Origin: Meiothermus sp. Pnk-1
GTDB lineage: Bacteria; Deinococcota; Deinococci; Deinococcales; Thermaceae
Reading direction: 5' to 3'
Length of the DNA stretch: 64,000 bases
Assembly: GCF_003226535.1 (NCBI RefSeq)
Contig: NZ_QKOB01000006.1
Location: 87,136-151,135 of the forward strand
This document shows, in pieces, positions 42,235-50,587 of this stretch. Position numbers and translations under genes: made by a program. Every line of letters begins with the position of its first letter. Positions within the stretch are counted from its first letter, which is position 1. The notes below the pieces were generated by a model that saw nothing but the letters and a program-made list of their open reading frames with translations, ran no database searches and was not told the DNA's origin.

Positions 42235-43041
42235 TTACTCTACCCGCTCCCGCTGTCCGGTAGCGAAGGCCACCGCGAAGACCACCCCCTGTACCAGCAC
42301 GATGCTGGCTCCGCTGGGTACGTTAAGCTGATAGGACAAGGCCAGACCAACCAGCGCCGTAGCAACCCCCAGCACGACCGAGAGCAACGTCATGGTGGCG
42401 AAAGTGCGGCTCCACAGGCGAGCGGTAGCCGCCGGGATCACCAAAAAAGCCCCCACCAACAACGCCCCCACCACCTTTACCGCTACCACGGTGGCCACCG
42501 CGACGAGCGCCGAGAGAAGGTAGTCCTGCAACAGCACCCGGCGGCGGTCGGCCAAGGCCAAGTCACGGTCAAAGGTGACGTAGGCCCAGCGACCCCACGC
42601 AGGGAGCAGGGCTAGGGTCAGCCCGAGAACCCCTAGCGAGATCCAGAGGTCGGTGGGGGTCACGGCAAGGAGCGAGCCAAAAAGATAGGCCAAGGCTTCG
42701 GCGGCATAGCCGCTTCGGAAAGAGAGGATCAGGATACCCAAGGCCAGGGCCAGCGCGAGGAAAATCCCGATGGCCGAGTCTTCCGCAAGGCCCGTCCTCG
42801 AGCGCACCCAGGTGATCCCCAACGCCACCAGCACGGTAAACGGCAGCGCCACCCATAGCGGCTCGGTATTGAAGAAAAGGGCAATCGCCACCCCCCCGAA
42901 GGCCGCGTGGGCCAATCCGTGCGAGAGGAAGGAGAGCTTGCGCTGCACTACGAAGGGGGCGTAGTAGCTGATAAACGCCCCCACCAGCACCCCGGCCAGC
43001 AGGGCGCGCTGAAAGAAAGGGAAAGCGAGGGCCTCGAGCAT
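42235..43041 (-). CDS. znuB: Zinc/manganese ABC transporter permease
   Basis: 268 residues with about eight hydrophobic helices; ABC-3 family. SFLSHGLAHAAFGGVAIAL and VGALLVGAFLVIPAATARL are the conserved segments. It partners with the ATPase gene one base upstream. Zinc against manganese cannot be decided from the permease. No binding-protein gene is in this window. Confidence 0.88.
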   Translation of the reverse strand: MLEALAFPFFQRALLAGVLVGAFISYYAPFVVQRKLSFLSHGLAHAAFGGVAIALFFNTEPLWVALPFTVLVALGITWVRSRTGLAEDSAIGIFLALALALGILILSFRSGYAAEALAYLFGSLLAVTPTDLWISLGVLGLTLALLPAWGRWAYVTFDRDLALADRRRVLLQDYLLSALVAVATVVAVKVVGALLVGAFLVIPAATARLWSRTFATMTLLSVVLGVATALVGLALSYQLNVPSGASIVLVQGVVFAVAFATGQRERVE

Positions 43042-43042
43042 A

Positions 43043-43798
43043 TCAGGGCATACGGGGCTGGAGGGCCTCGTTCAGGTGAGCATGGCCCACGTGACCGAAA
43101 GCCCGGCTTAGACACTCCGGGCAGAGCACCTGCGGGGGTGGGCCGAAGCCGATCACCCGGCGGTTGAGTAGCAGTACGTGGGTAGCGTGGTGGTGGGCGG
43201 CCTCCCAGTCGTGGGTGATCATCAGGATGGTCGCCCCCGAGCGCTGCTGGTAGGCCTCCAGATGCCGGTACAAATCCGCCTCCCCTACCGCGTCCACGCC
43301 CGTGGCCGGCTCATCCAGCAGGAGCAACCTGGGCCTGTGCACCAACGCGCGGGCCAGGTAGACCCTTTGCAGTTCCCCCCCCGAGAGCCGCCCCAGCGAG
43401 CGGTTCTCCAGGTGGGAAGCCCCCACCTGCTCAAGCGCCTCCCGAGCGGTCTGGCGCTCGGCGGGGCGGACCCGAAACGGCCAAGCCCGACGAATCCCCG
43501 AGACTACCAGCTCGAGGGCTAAAGCGGGAAAGCTGCGGTCGAAGCCCTTGACCTGGGGGACGTACCCCACCTGCCCCGGCGGCAGGGCGGCAAGCGGCTT
43601 ACCGAAGAGCTGGAAACGGCCCCGCTCGGGTTGAACCAAGCCCAACAGCACCCGCAGCAGGGTGCTCTTTCCGGCCCCGTTGGGCCCCACGATGGCCACG
43701 AAGGAGCCCTGGGGGGCCGCAAAGCTTACGTCTTGGAGCGCTTGAAAATCGCCAAAGCGCACCCTGAGGTCTTGTACCTGAACCGCTGGAGCCACCAT
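43043..43798 (-). CDS. znuC: Zinc/manganese ABC transporter ATP-binding protein
   Basis: About 251 residues. Walker A VGPNGAGKST, signature LSGGELQRVYLARAL, Walker B LLLLDEPATGVD, switch His in ITHDWEAAHHHATHV. ATG 43798 follows AGGTGG. The C-terminal region (CPECLSRAFGHVGHAHLNEAL) contains two Cys and several His that might sense the metal. A dyad overlapping the -10-like TATTAT upstream suggests metal-dependent repression. Confidence 0.9.
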   Translation of the reverse strand: MVAPAVQVQDLRVRFGDFQALQDVSFAAPQGSFVAIVGPNGAGKSTLLRVLLGLVQPERGRFQLFGKPLAALPPGQVGYVPQVKGFDRSFPALALELVVSGIRRAWPFRVRPAERQTAREALEQVGASHLENRSLGRLSGGELQRVYLARALVHRPRLLLLDEPATGVDAVGEADLYRHLEAYQQRSGATILMITHDWEAAHHHATHVLLLNRRVIGFGPPPQVLCPECLSRAFGHVGHAHLNEALQPRMP

Positions 43799-43804
43799 AC
43801 CACC

Positions 43805-43820
43805 TGATAATACGCTATCA
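43805..43820 (-). promoter_or_regulatory. Dyad before znuC, candidate metalloregulator site
   Basis: TGATA-n6-TATCA, perfect five-base arms. The -10-like TATTAT (43812-43807 on the minus strand) lies inside it, and the znuC start is seven bases beyond. Such placement suits a Fur/Zur or DtxR-type repressor, but the regulator is unknown. Confidence 0.4.
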
Positions 43821-43867
43821 AATGCAGGGGGCAAATGGCACCGCGGTTACGAAGCCGCACAGGTTCC

Positions 43868-45823
43868 CTACTGGGCGGCTTTGAGTCGCTCCACCACGCT
43901 ACGGTCCTCGAGGGTGGAGGTGTCGCCCTTGATCTCCGATTCTCCCGCGGCAATCTGCCGCAGTAGCCGGCGCATGATCTTCCCCGAGCGGGTCTTGGGC
44001 ATGGCCTCGGTGAAGCGAATCTCGTCCGGGCGGGCGATGGCACCGATAGCCTTGACCACGTGGGCCTTGAGCTCTGCGCCCAGCGCATCCGAAGCGGTAT
44101 GCCCCGCCTTGAGGGTCACAAAGGCCACGATCCCCTCCCCTTTGATGGGATCCGGGCGGCCTACCACCGCGGCTTCAGCCACTGCCGGGTGCGAGACCAG
44201 GGCGCTTTCCACCTCCATGGTGCCCAGGCGGTGCCCGGAGACGTTGAGCACGTCGTCCACCCGGCCCATGATGAGATAGTAACCGTCCTTATCGCGGCGG
44301 GCGCCGTCCCCAGAGAAGTAGTTGCCGGGGTACTGGCTCCAGTACTGCCGCTCATAGCGCTCGGGATCGCCCCACACGGTGCGCAGCATCGAGGGCCAGG
44401 GACGCTTGAGGATCAGGTGGCCACCCTCGTCGGCGCTGGTGATCGTTTTTCCGCTGGTGTCCACGATGTCCGGCTCGACCCCGAAGAAGGGCTTTCCGGC
44501 ATGGCCGGGCTTCATCGGATGCACCCCCGGCAGGGTGGTGATCATGATCCCCCCGGTCTCGGTCTGCCACCAGGTATCCACGATGGGGCAGCGGCCCTTG
44601 CCGATCACGTGGTAGTACCATAGCCAGGCCTCGGGGTTGATGGGTTCGCCCACCGAGCCCAAGAGCCGCAGGCTCGAGAGCCGATACTTACCCGGCCACT
44701 GCTCTCCCCATTTCATGAACGCCCGGATGGCGGTGGGAGCGGTGTAGAGGATGCTCACCCCGTATTTGTCGATGATGCTCCAGATCCGCCCCTCGTCGGG
44801 CCAGTTGGGGGCTCCTTCGTACATCAGCGTGGTGGCCCCGTTCAGCAGAAGCCCATATACCACGTAGCTGTGCCCGGTAACCCAGCCCACATCGGCGGTG
44901 CAGAAGTAGGTGTCGGTCTCCTTAAGGTCGAAGACGTAGCGAGCGGTGAGGGCCACATAGACCATATACCCAGCGGTGGCGTGCATCACCCCCTTGGGTT
45001 TGCCGGTGGAGCCCGAGGTGTAGAGGATAAACAGCGGATGCTCGCTGTCCAATGGCTCGGCCTCGCAGCGGTCGGAGGCTCCTGCCATCAGCTCGTGGTA
45101 CCAGTGGTCGCGCCCCGGCAGCATGGGCACCTCCTGACCGACGCGCCTGACCACCACCACATGCCGGACGCTTTCGGTGCTGGCTAGGGCCTCGTCGGCG
45201 TTGGCCTTGAGGGGAACCACCGAACCCCGCCGCCAGCCGCCGTCGGCGGTGATCAACACGGTGGACTGAGCATCGTTGATGCGCTCGGCTAGGGCCGAGG
45301 CCGAGAACCCTCCGAAAACCACGCTGTGGATGGCCCCGATGCGGGCACACGCCAGCATGGCGATGGCGGCCTCCGGGATCATCGGCAGGTAGATGGTCAC
45401 CCGGTCACCCGGCTTCACCCCCAGCCCCTTGAGCACGTTGGCGAACTGACAGACCTCGCGGTGCAGGTCGTGGTAGGTGAGCACCCGGGAATCGCCGGGC
45501 TCGCCCTCGAAGACGATGGCCGCCTTGTTGCGGCGGGAGGCGAGGTGGCGGTCGAGGGCGTTGTAGGCCAGGTTGGTCTTTCCGCCCACAAACCACTTCG
45601 CGTAGGGAACGTTCCACTCGAGCACCTTCTTCCAGGGCTCAAACCAGTGAAACTCTTGGGCAAAGCGGCCCCAGAAACCTTCGGGGTCCCTCAAGCTCTC
45701 TTCGTACAGGGCTTGGTACTCCTCGGGCTTTGAGATGAGCGCAGCCCGCCTAAACGCCTCGGCAGGTTCGAACACCCGCTCTTCCTTGAGCACCGCTTCG
45801 ATCCGATCCGCGTTTTGATCCAT
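43868..45823 (-). CDS. acs: Acetyl-CoA synthetase
   Basis: 651 residues, the normal AMP-forming Acs length. ATP motif [29 protein letters not shown] (Trp that limits the acyl pocket to acetate), the hinge/CoA loop [15 protein letters not shown], and the acetylatable Lys in [14 protein letters not shown] are all present. AGGAGGGGG precedes the ATG. It diverges from the IclR-Acs fusion operon with a 199-bp gap. Confidence 0.96.
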   Translation of the reverse strand: MDQNADRIEAVLKEERVFEPAEAFRRAALISKPEEYQALYEESLRDPEGFWGRFAQEFHWFEPWKKVLEWNVPYAKWFVGGKTNLAYNALDRHLASRRNKAAIVFEGEPGDSRVLTYHDLHREVCQFANVLKGLGVKPGDRVTIYLPMIPEAAIAMLACARIGAIHSVVFGGFSASALAERINDAQSTVLITADGGWRRGSVVPLKANADEALASTESVRHVVVVRRVGQEVPMLPGRDHWYHELMAGASDRCEAEPLDSEHPLFILYTSGSTGKPKGVMHATAGYMVYVALTARYVFDLKETDTYFCTADVGWVTGHSYVVYGLLLNGATTLMYEGAPNWPDEGRIWSIIDKYGVSILYTAPTAIRAFMKWGEQWPGKYRLSSLRLLGSVGEPINPEAWLWYYHVIGKGRCPIVDTWWQTETGGIMITTLPGVHPMKPGHAGKPFFGVEPDIVDTSGKTITSADEGGHLILKRPWPSMLRTVWGDPERYERQYWSQYPGNYFSGDGARRDKDGYYLIMGRVDDVLNVSGHRLGTMEVESALVSHPAVAEAAVVGRPDPIKGEGIVAFVTLKAGHTASDALGAELKAHVVKAIGAIARPDEIRFTEAMPKTRSGKIMRRLLRQIAAGESEIKGDTSTLEDRSVVERLKAAQ

Positions 45824-45874
45824 AATCCCCCTCCTGGTGGTTGTACACGCACCTTACACAGTGGATCTGGCTAC

Positions 45875-45889
45875 CAGCTTATGGAGCTG
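45875..45889. promoter_or_regulatory. Inverted repeat between acs and the IclR-Acs operon
   Basis: CAGCT-TATGG-AGCTG in the divergent gap. IclR-family operators are often about 15-bp imperfect palindromes, so this is the best site I found for the fused regulator. A weak promoter (TTGACG 45946-45951, 17 bp, TAATGA) faces the fusion gene. Confidence 0.3.
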
Positions 45890-46022
45890 CACGCCCCCCT
45901 GCAAGAATGGCAGACTTTCGCGCAATGTTCAAAAGGGGCGGTTTCTTGACGCGGCAAGGGGCTCGAGGTAATGATGGCTCCGTCAGAGCGAAGCAAGTTT
46001 CAGAGGATTCCCAGGGAGGGTG

Positions 46023-48680
46023 ATGGGAAGGAGCAAGCGGCTCAGCACAGTAGAAGCGGCCCTGCGGGTACTGGCCTACCTGGCCGCCCATCCGGAGGGG
46101 CTCGAGGCGAGGGAGGTGGCCCAGATGCTGGGCAAGAGCCTCTCCACGGCCTACGCCCTGCTGGCCAGCCTGGTCGCGGAGGGCTTCGCCGAGCGGGAGG
46201 GGTCTAGCTACCGGGTCTCCAAGGCCGCCTTGGCCCCCGCCCACCTCCCCCCCAAAGCCGAGCACTTCGAACGCCTGCAGGACGCGCTCGAGGAGCTTTA
46301 CCTGCGCACCCGGGAGCGGGTCTATTTGGCCTTGCTCACCCCGGAGGGAGGGCTCGAGCTCGCCACCCGCGGCCGCCAGGGGCTGCCCAAGCCCGGGGGG
46401 CTGGAGAGGCAGGTCCAGGGGGGGTTGTACGCCTTCGCGCTGGGAAAAGCAGTCCTGGCCTACCTGCCGGAGGAAGAGCTCACCCAGCAGGTGGGAGAGT
46501 TGCGCCCCCGTACCCCCTACACCCTCACCGATCCTCTAGCCTTGCGCGAGGAGCTGGCGCGGGTGCGGCAGATGGGCTTCGCGGTGGAACTCGAGGAGTA
46601 CGCCCTGGGCCTCTCTGGGCTGGCTGCGCCCATCTTTGGCTCCGAGGGACAGGTGATCGGCTCGCTGGGGGTGGTGGTGCCTTCGCGCCGGTTCCCCTAC
46701 GCCTTTACCCGACTGCTCCGGGCAGTGCAGGAGGTGAGCCAGGCTAGCGCGAGCCAGGTTGGGGCGCAGCCCAGGCGTGAAGCCCCATCGCTCGAGAGCA
46801 CCTGGCTGCCCGCACCCCCGAAAACCCCCGACAAGACGCCCGAAGCGCTCGAGGTGTGGGCCGATCCTGCGCTCCGCCGCGCGGCCAACCTGCAAGACTA
46901 CCGCAGCGCTTATCGGCGCAGCCTAGAGGACCCCGAGGGGTTCTGGGCGGAGTGGGCTGAGCGCTTCTGCTGGTTTGAGCGGTGGAGGAAAGTCCAGGAG
47001 CTGAACCTGCCCCTTCATCGCTGGTTTGTGGGTGGGACGACCAACCTGAGCTATAACGCCCTCGACCGCCACGCAGCGGGGCCCCGGCGCAACCAGCTAG
47101 CCCTGGTGGCGCTTTCGGGAGAGGGCAAAATCCACAAACTCACCTACCGCGAGCTGCTGGAGCGGACGGCCCGGTTGGCTTCGGCCCTAAAGCGGCTGGG
47201 GGTGGCGGCGGGGGATCGGGTGGCCGTGTACATGCCCACCGGGCTCGAGGCGGCCCTGGCCATGCTGGCCTGCGCCCGCATCGGGGCGGTACACGCCCTG
47301 ATCCCAGCGGGCTTAGGAGCGGCTGCCCTGCGCGAGCGGCTGGAAGACACCGGGGCCAAGCTCTTGATCGCAGCGGACCGGGCTTACCAGGCCGGACAGG
47401 CCGTATCCCTGAGCGGGATGGTCGAGGAGGCGGTGCAGGGGCTAGACCTGGAGGTGCTATGGCACCGCCGGGGCAGCACCCCCAGGCACCCCGAGTTCTG
47501 GGGGGTGCTCGAGGCCGAAAGCACCCTGGCCCCCGCCGAACCATTAGACAGCGAGCATCCGCTATTTATCCTCTACACCTCGGGCTCCACCGGCAAGCCC
47601 AAGGGGGTCGTCCACGTTCACGGCGGCTACATGGTAGGCACCACCTACCACCTGCGGCAACTGTTCGACCTCAAGGACGGCGAAACCCTGTGGACCACCG
47701 CCGATCTCTCCTGGATCGTAGGGCACGCCTACGGGCTCTACGCTCCCCTGCTCGAGGGCCTTACCACCGTCTTGCGCGAGGAAAAGCTGGCCTACCCCGA
47801 TCCCTCGGCGTTCTACGGCATCCTGGACGAGCTGGGGGTGAACGTGCTGGTGACCAGCCCCACCTGGCTGCGCCACCTGCGCCGTTATGGGCCGGAGTGG
47901 GCAGCCCAGGCCAACCTCTCGAGCCTGCGCCTGGTGACCTCGGTGGGCGAGTACCTGGCCCCCGAGGTCTGGCAGTGGGCCCACACTTACCTCAAAACCC
48001 CCGTCATCGATCACTGGTGGCAGACCGAAACCGGGGCCCCTACGCTGAGCACCCCGCTTTGCGAACCAGCCCGGCCCGGCAAGGTAGGCCTGCCCCTCCC
48101 AGGGGTCGAGGCCAAAGTAGTGGACACCGAAGGTCGCGAGCTACCGCCGGGCCAGAAAGGGCACCTGGTGCTCCTCCAGCCCTTTCCCCATTTCATGCGC
48201 GGACTGTGGAACAACCCCGAGGGCTACCGTGCGCTGTGGCAGAGAATCCCCGGCTGTTACGTCACCGGTGACCTAGCCGTGCGCGACGAGGCCGGATACA
48301 TCGCTCTCTTGGGGCGCTCAGACGACGTGATCAAGGCCGGAGAGCAGCGCATCGGCACCGCCGAGATCGAAGGGGCCATGCTCACCCACCCGGCGGTGGC
48401 GGAGGCCGCAGCCATCGGCCTGCCTGACCCCGAGCACGGCGAGACCATCAAGGTCTATGTGGTGCTCCGCACCCCGGACGTAGGGGCCGAGGTGCAGTCG
48501 GTGCTGGCCCAAAAGCTCGCCACCCATCTGCGCCGCCAGCTGGGGCGGCTCGAGGTACCCGTCGAGGTATCCTTCCTCCCCCGGCTCCCCCGCACCAAAA
48601 GCGGCAAGATCCTGCGGCGCTTGCTCAAAGCTAGGGAACTCGGGCGCGATCCGGGAGATCTGTCCAATCTCGAGGAGTAG
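46023..48680 (+). CDS. IclR-type regulator fused to acetyl-CoA-synthetase-like enzyme
   Basis: 885 residues in one frame with no break. Residues about 8-70 form an IclR winged helix (STVEAALRVLAYLAAHPEGLEAREVAQ); about 75-250 the IclR effector domain (ALGKAVLAYLPEEE, GLSGLAAPIFGSEGQVIGSLGVVVPS); 250-290 a Pro-rich linker; 295-870 an acyl-CoA-synthetase part. This part has the Acs N-domain (SLEDPEGFWAEWAERFCWFERW), ATP motif [24 protein letters not shown] and Lys in PRTKSGKILRRLL, so adenylation looks possible. The CoA-side loop reads GRSDDVIKAGEQRIG where the neighbouring acs has [15 protein letters not shown]: the Gly before H/Q-R is Glu. AGGGAGGG precedes ATG 46023. Likely acetate- or acyl-responsive; function not established. 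Confidence 0.9.
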   Translation: MGRSKRLSTVEAALRVLAYLAAHPEGLEAREVAQMLGKSLSTAYALLASLVAEGFAEREGSSYRVSKAALAPAHLPPKAEHFERLQDALEELYLRTRERVYLALLTPEGGLELATRGRQGLPKPGGLERQVQGGLYAFALGKAVLAYLPEEELTQQVGELRPRTPYTLTDPLALREELARVRQMGFAVELEEYALGLSGLAAPIFGSEGQVIGSLGVVVPSRRFPYAFTRLLRAVQEVSQASASQVGAQPRREAPSLESTWLPAPPKTPDKTPEALEVWADPALRRAANLQDYRSAYRRSLEDPEGFWAEWAERFCWFERWRKVQELNLPLHRWFVGGTTNLSYNALDRHAAGPRRNQLALVALSGEGKIHKLTYRELLERTARLASALKRLGVAAGDRVAVYMPTGLEAALAMLACARIGAVHALIPAGLGAAALRERLEDTGAKLLIAADRAYQAGQAVSLSGMVEEAVQGLDLEVLWHRRGSTPRHPEFWGVLEAESTLAPAEPLDSEHPLFILYTSGSTGKPKGVVHVHGGYMVGTTYHLRQLFDLKDGETLWTTADLSWIVGHAYGLYAPLLEGLTTVLREEKLAYPDPSAFYGILDELGVNVLVTSPTWLRHLRRYGPEWAAQANLSSLRLVTSVGEYLAPEVWQWAHTYLKTPVIDHWWQTETGAPTLSTPLCEPARPGKVGLPLPGVEAKVVDTEGRELPPGQKGHLVLLQPFPHFMRGLWNNPEGYRALWQRIPGCYVTGDLAVRDEAGYIALLGRSDDVIKAGEQRIGTAEIEGAMLTHPAVAEAAAIGLPDPEHGETIKVYVVLRTPDVGAEVQSVLAQKLATHLRRQLGRLEVPVEVSFLPRLPRTKSGKILRRLLKARELGRDPGDLSNLEE

Positions 48681-48705
48681 CCCGTTCCAAATGGAGGAGG
48701 CAACC

Positions 48706-48978
48706 ATGGGAGAAAAGGAGAAAGCCCTCGAGGCGCTAGCCGCGCAGCGTTGGCGGATTGCTTTACAGCTCACCCTGGCCATGATGGTGATCTACTTTGG
48801 CTTCATCCTGTTGGTGGCCTACGCCAAAGGGGCCATGGGCACCCAGCTGGTGCCGGGGTTGAGCCTGGGCATCCTGCTGGGAGCGCTGGTCATCATCGCC
48901 GCCTGGGTGCTCAACTGGATCTATGTGCGCTGGGCCAACCGCGAGTACGACGAGGCCATACGACGGTTGGGAGAGTAA
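48706..48978 (+). CDS. DUF485 membrane protein (YjcH-like)
   Basis: 90 residues with two transmembrane helices (about 20-43 and 54-77) and a charged C-terminal tail (WANREYDEAIRRL). In E. coli yjcH lies between acs and actP, as here. It is thought to accompany the symporter. ATG 48706 is preferred over 48691 because GGAGGAGG ends just before it. Confidence 0.9.
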   Translation: MGEKEKALEALAAQRWRIALQLTLAMMVIYFGFILLVAYAKGAMGTQLVPGLSLGILLGALVIIAAWVLNWIYVRWANREYDEAIRRLGE

Positions 48979-48990
48979 AGGAGAAGTCCC

Positions 48991-50526
48991 ATGCAAACCA
49001 CGCTCGGACAGACCAACCCCGTCGCTATTCTCTTTTTCTTCCTTTTTATCGCCATCACCCTAGGCATCACCTACTGGGCCGCCCGCCGCACCCGCACCAC
49101 TGAGCAGTTCTACGCCGCGGGGCGCAGTATCTCCGGCTTCCAAAACGGTCTGGCGCTGGCCGGGGACTACATGTCGGCGGCCAGCTTTTTAGGGATCGCG
49201 GGGTTGGTGGCCCTCTCGGGATTCGATGGGCTGATCTACTCCATCGGCTTTTTGGTGGGCTGGCCAGTGGTGATGTTCCTCATCGCCGAGCCGCTGCGCA
49301 ACCTGGGCAAGTACACCTTCGCCGACGTGGTCGCCTACCGGCTGCGGCAGGTGCCGGTGCGAAGCGCCGCCGCGGTGAGCACCCTGGCGGTGGTAGCTCT
49401 CTACCTCATCGCCCAGATGGTGGGAGCGGGAAACCTGATCAAGCTCATGTTCGGCCTCTCCTACGAAGCCGCGGTGGTCATCGTGGGCGCGGTGATGCTG
49501 GCCTATGTGCTCTTCGGGGGCATGGTCGCGACCACCTGGGTGCAGATCGTCAAGGCCGTTCTGCTGCTGGGTGGGGCTTTCCTGCTGGCCCTTCTGGTGC
49601 TATTCCACTACGGACTCAACCCCTTGGCGCTCTTCCAGGATGCCGCCGCCAAACAGGGGGATAAAGTCCTGGCTCCCGGAGGGTTGGTGGCCAATCCCAT
49701 CGACACCCTCTCGCTCGGACTGGCCCTCATGCTGGGCACCGCCGGGCTACCTCACATCTTGATGCGCTTTTACACCGTGCCCGACGCCAAGGCTGCTCGG
49801 ACCTCGGTTACCTGGGCCACCCTCTTCATCGGGTTTTTCTACTTGGTGACCTTTGTGCTGGGCTTTGGCGCGATGACCCTGGTGGGGCCGGATGCCATCC
49901 GGGCCATCGACAAAGGGGGCAACATGGCGGCTCCGCTGCTGGCCGAGGTGTTAGGGGGTACCCCCTTCCTGGGATTCATCGCCGCGGTGGCCTTTGCTAC
50001 GATCCTGGCGGTGGTGGCGGGCCTTACCCTCTCCGGGGCGGCGGCGCTCTCCCACGACATCTGGGTCAACGTGGTGCGCCGGGGCCACGTTTCCGAGGGA
50101 GAACAACTACGGGTAGCCCGGACCGCCACCCTGGTTCTGGGAATCGTGGCCATCCTCCTGGGGATCGCGTTTAAAGGGCAGAACGTGGCCTTCACCGTGG
50201 GCTTAGCCTTCGCCATCGCCGCCAGCGGAAACCTGCCGGCTTTGGTGTATTCGATCTTCTGGCGGGGCTTCACCACAGCAGGAGCGGTGGCCGCCATCCT
50301 GGTGGGCACGCTCTCCGCGGTGCTGCTCATCTACCTCTCCCCCACGGTTCAGGTAGATATCCTCAAGCATGCAGCGGCCATCTTCCCCTTGAAGAACCCC
50401 GGCATCATCTCTATCCCCCTGGGCTTCCTGGCCGGATGGCTGGTCTCGATCCTCTCCCGCGAACGCGAAGCCGAGGAGCGCTTCCTCGAGGTCGAGCGTC
50501 GGGTACACCTGGGTGCAGGTGACTAG
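48991..50526 (+). CDS. actP: ActP-like acetate/solute symporter
   Basis: 511 residues, about 13 transmembrane helices, sodium:solute symporter family. YAAGRSISGFQNGLALAGDYMSAASFLGIAGL is the characteristic first segment of ActP (read here in parts); GTAGLPHILMRFYTVPDAKAAR also matches. Genomic place after acs-like and DUF485 genes supports acetate or short-chain acid uptake. AAGGAG precedes the ATG. A strong terminator follows. Confidence 0.92.
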   Translation: MQTTLGQTNPVAILFFFLFIAITLGITYWAARRTRTTEQFYAAGRSISGFQNGLALAGDYMSAASFLGIAGLVALSGFDGLIYSIGFLVGWPVVMFLIAEPLRNLGKYTFADVVAYRLRQVPVRSAAAVSTLAVVALYLIAQMVGAGNLIKLMFGLSYEAAVVIVGAVMLAYVLFGGMVATTWVQIVKAVLLLGGAFLLALLVLFHYGLNPLALFQDAAAKQGDKVLAPGGLVANPIDTLSLGLALMLGTAGLPHILMRFYTVPDAKAARTSVTWATLFIGFFYLVTFVLGFGAMTLVGPDAIRAIDKGGNMAAPLLAEVLGGTPFLGFIAAVAFATILAVVAGLTLSGAAALSHDIWVNVVRRGHVSEGEQLRVARTATLVLGIVAILLGIAFKGQNVAFTVGLAFAIAASGNLPALVYSIFWRGFTTAGAVAAILVGTLSAVLLIYLSPTVQVDILKHAAAIFPLKNPGIISIPLGFLAGWLVSILSREREAEERFLEVERRVHLGAGD

Positions 50527-50551
50527 GTGAGGTGATCCCGCTTTATGCCCA

Positions 50552-50582
50552 CCCCGCCTAGCCGGCTAGGCGGGGGTTTTAT
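50552..50582 (+). terminator. Terminator after actP
   Basis: Perfect 24-base palindrome with 12-base arms, beginning CCCCGCCTAGCC and ending GGCTAGGCGGGG, followed by GTTTTAT. It separates actP from the DUF294 gene. Confidence 0.9.
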
Positions 50583-50587
50583 CCATC

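Noticed and set aside
43805-43820. Classic Fur or Zur box
   Set aside because: The dyad is real but does not match the consensus boxes I know; only an unassigned metalloregulator site is proposed.
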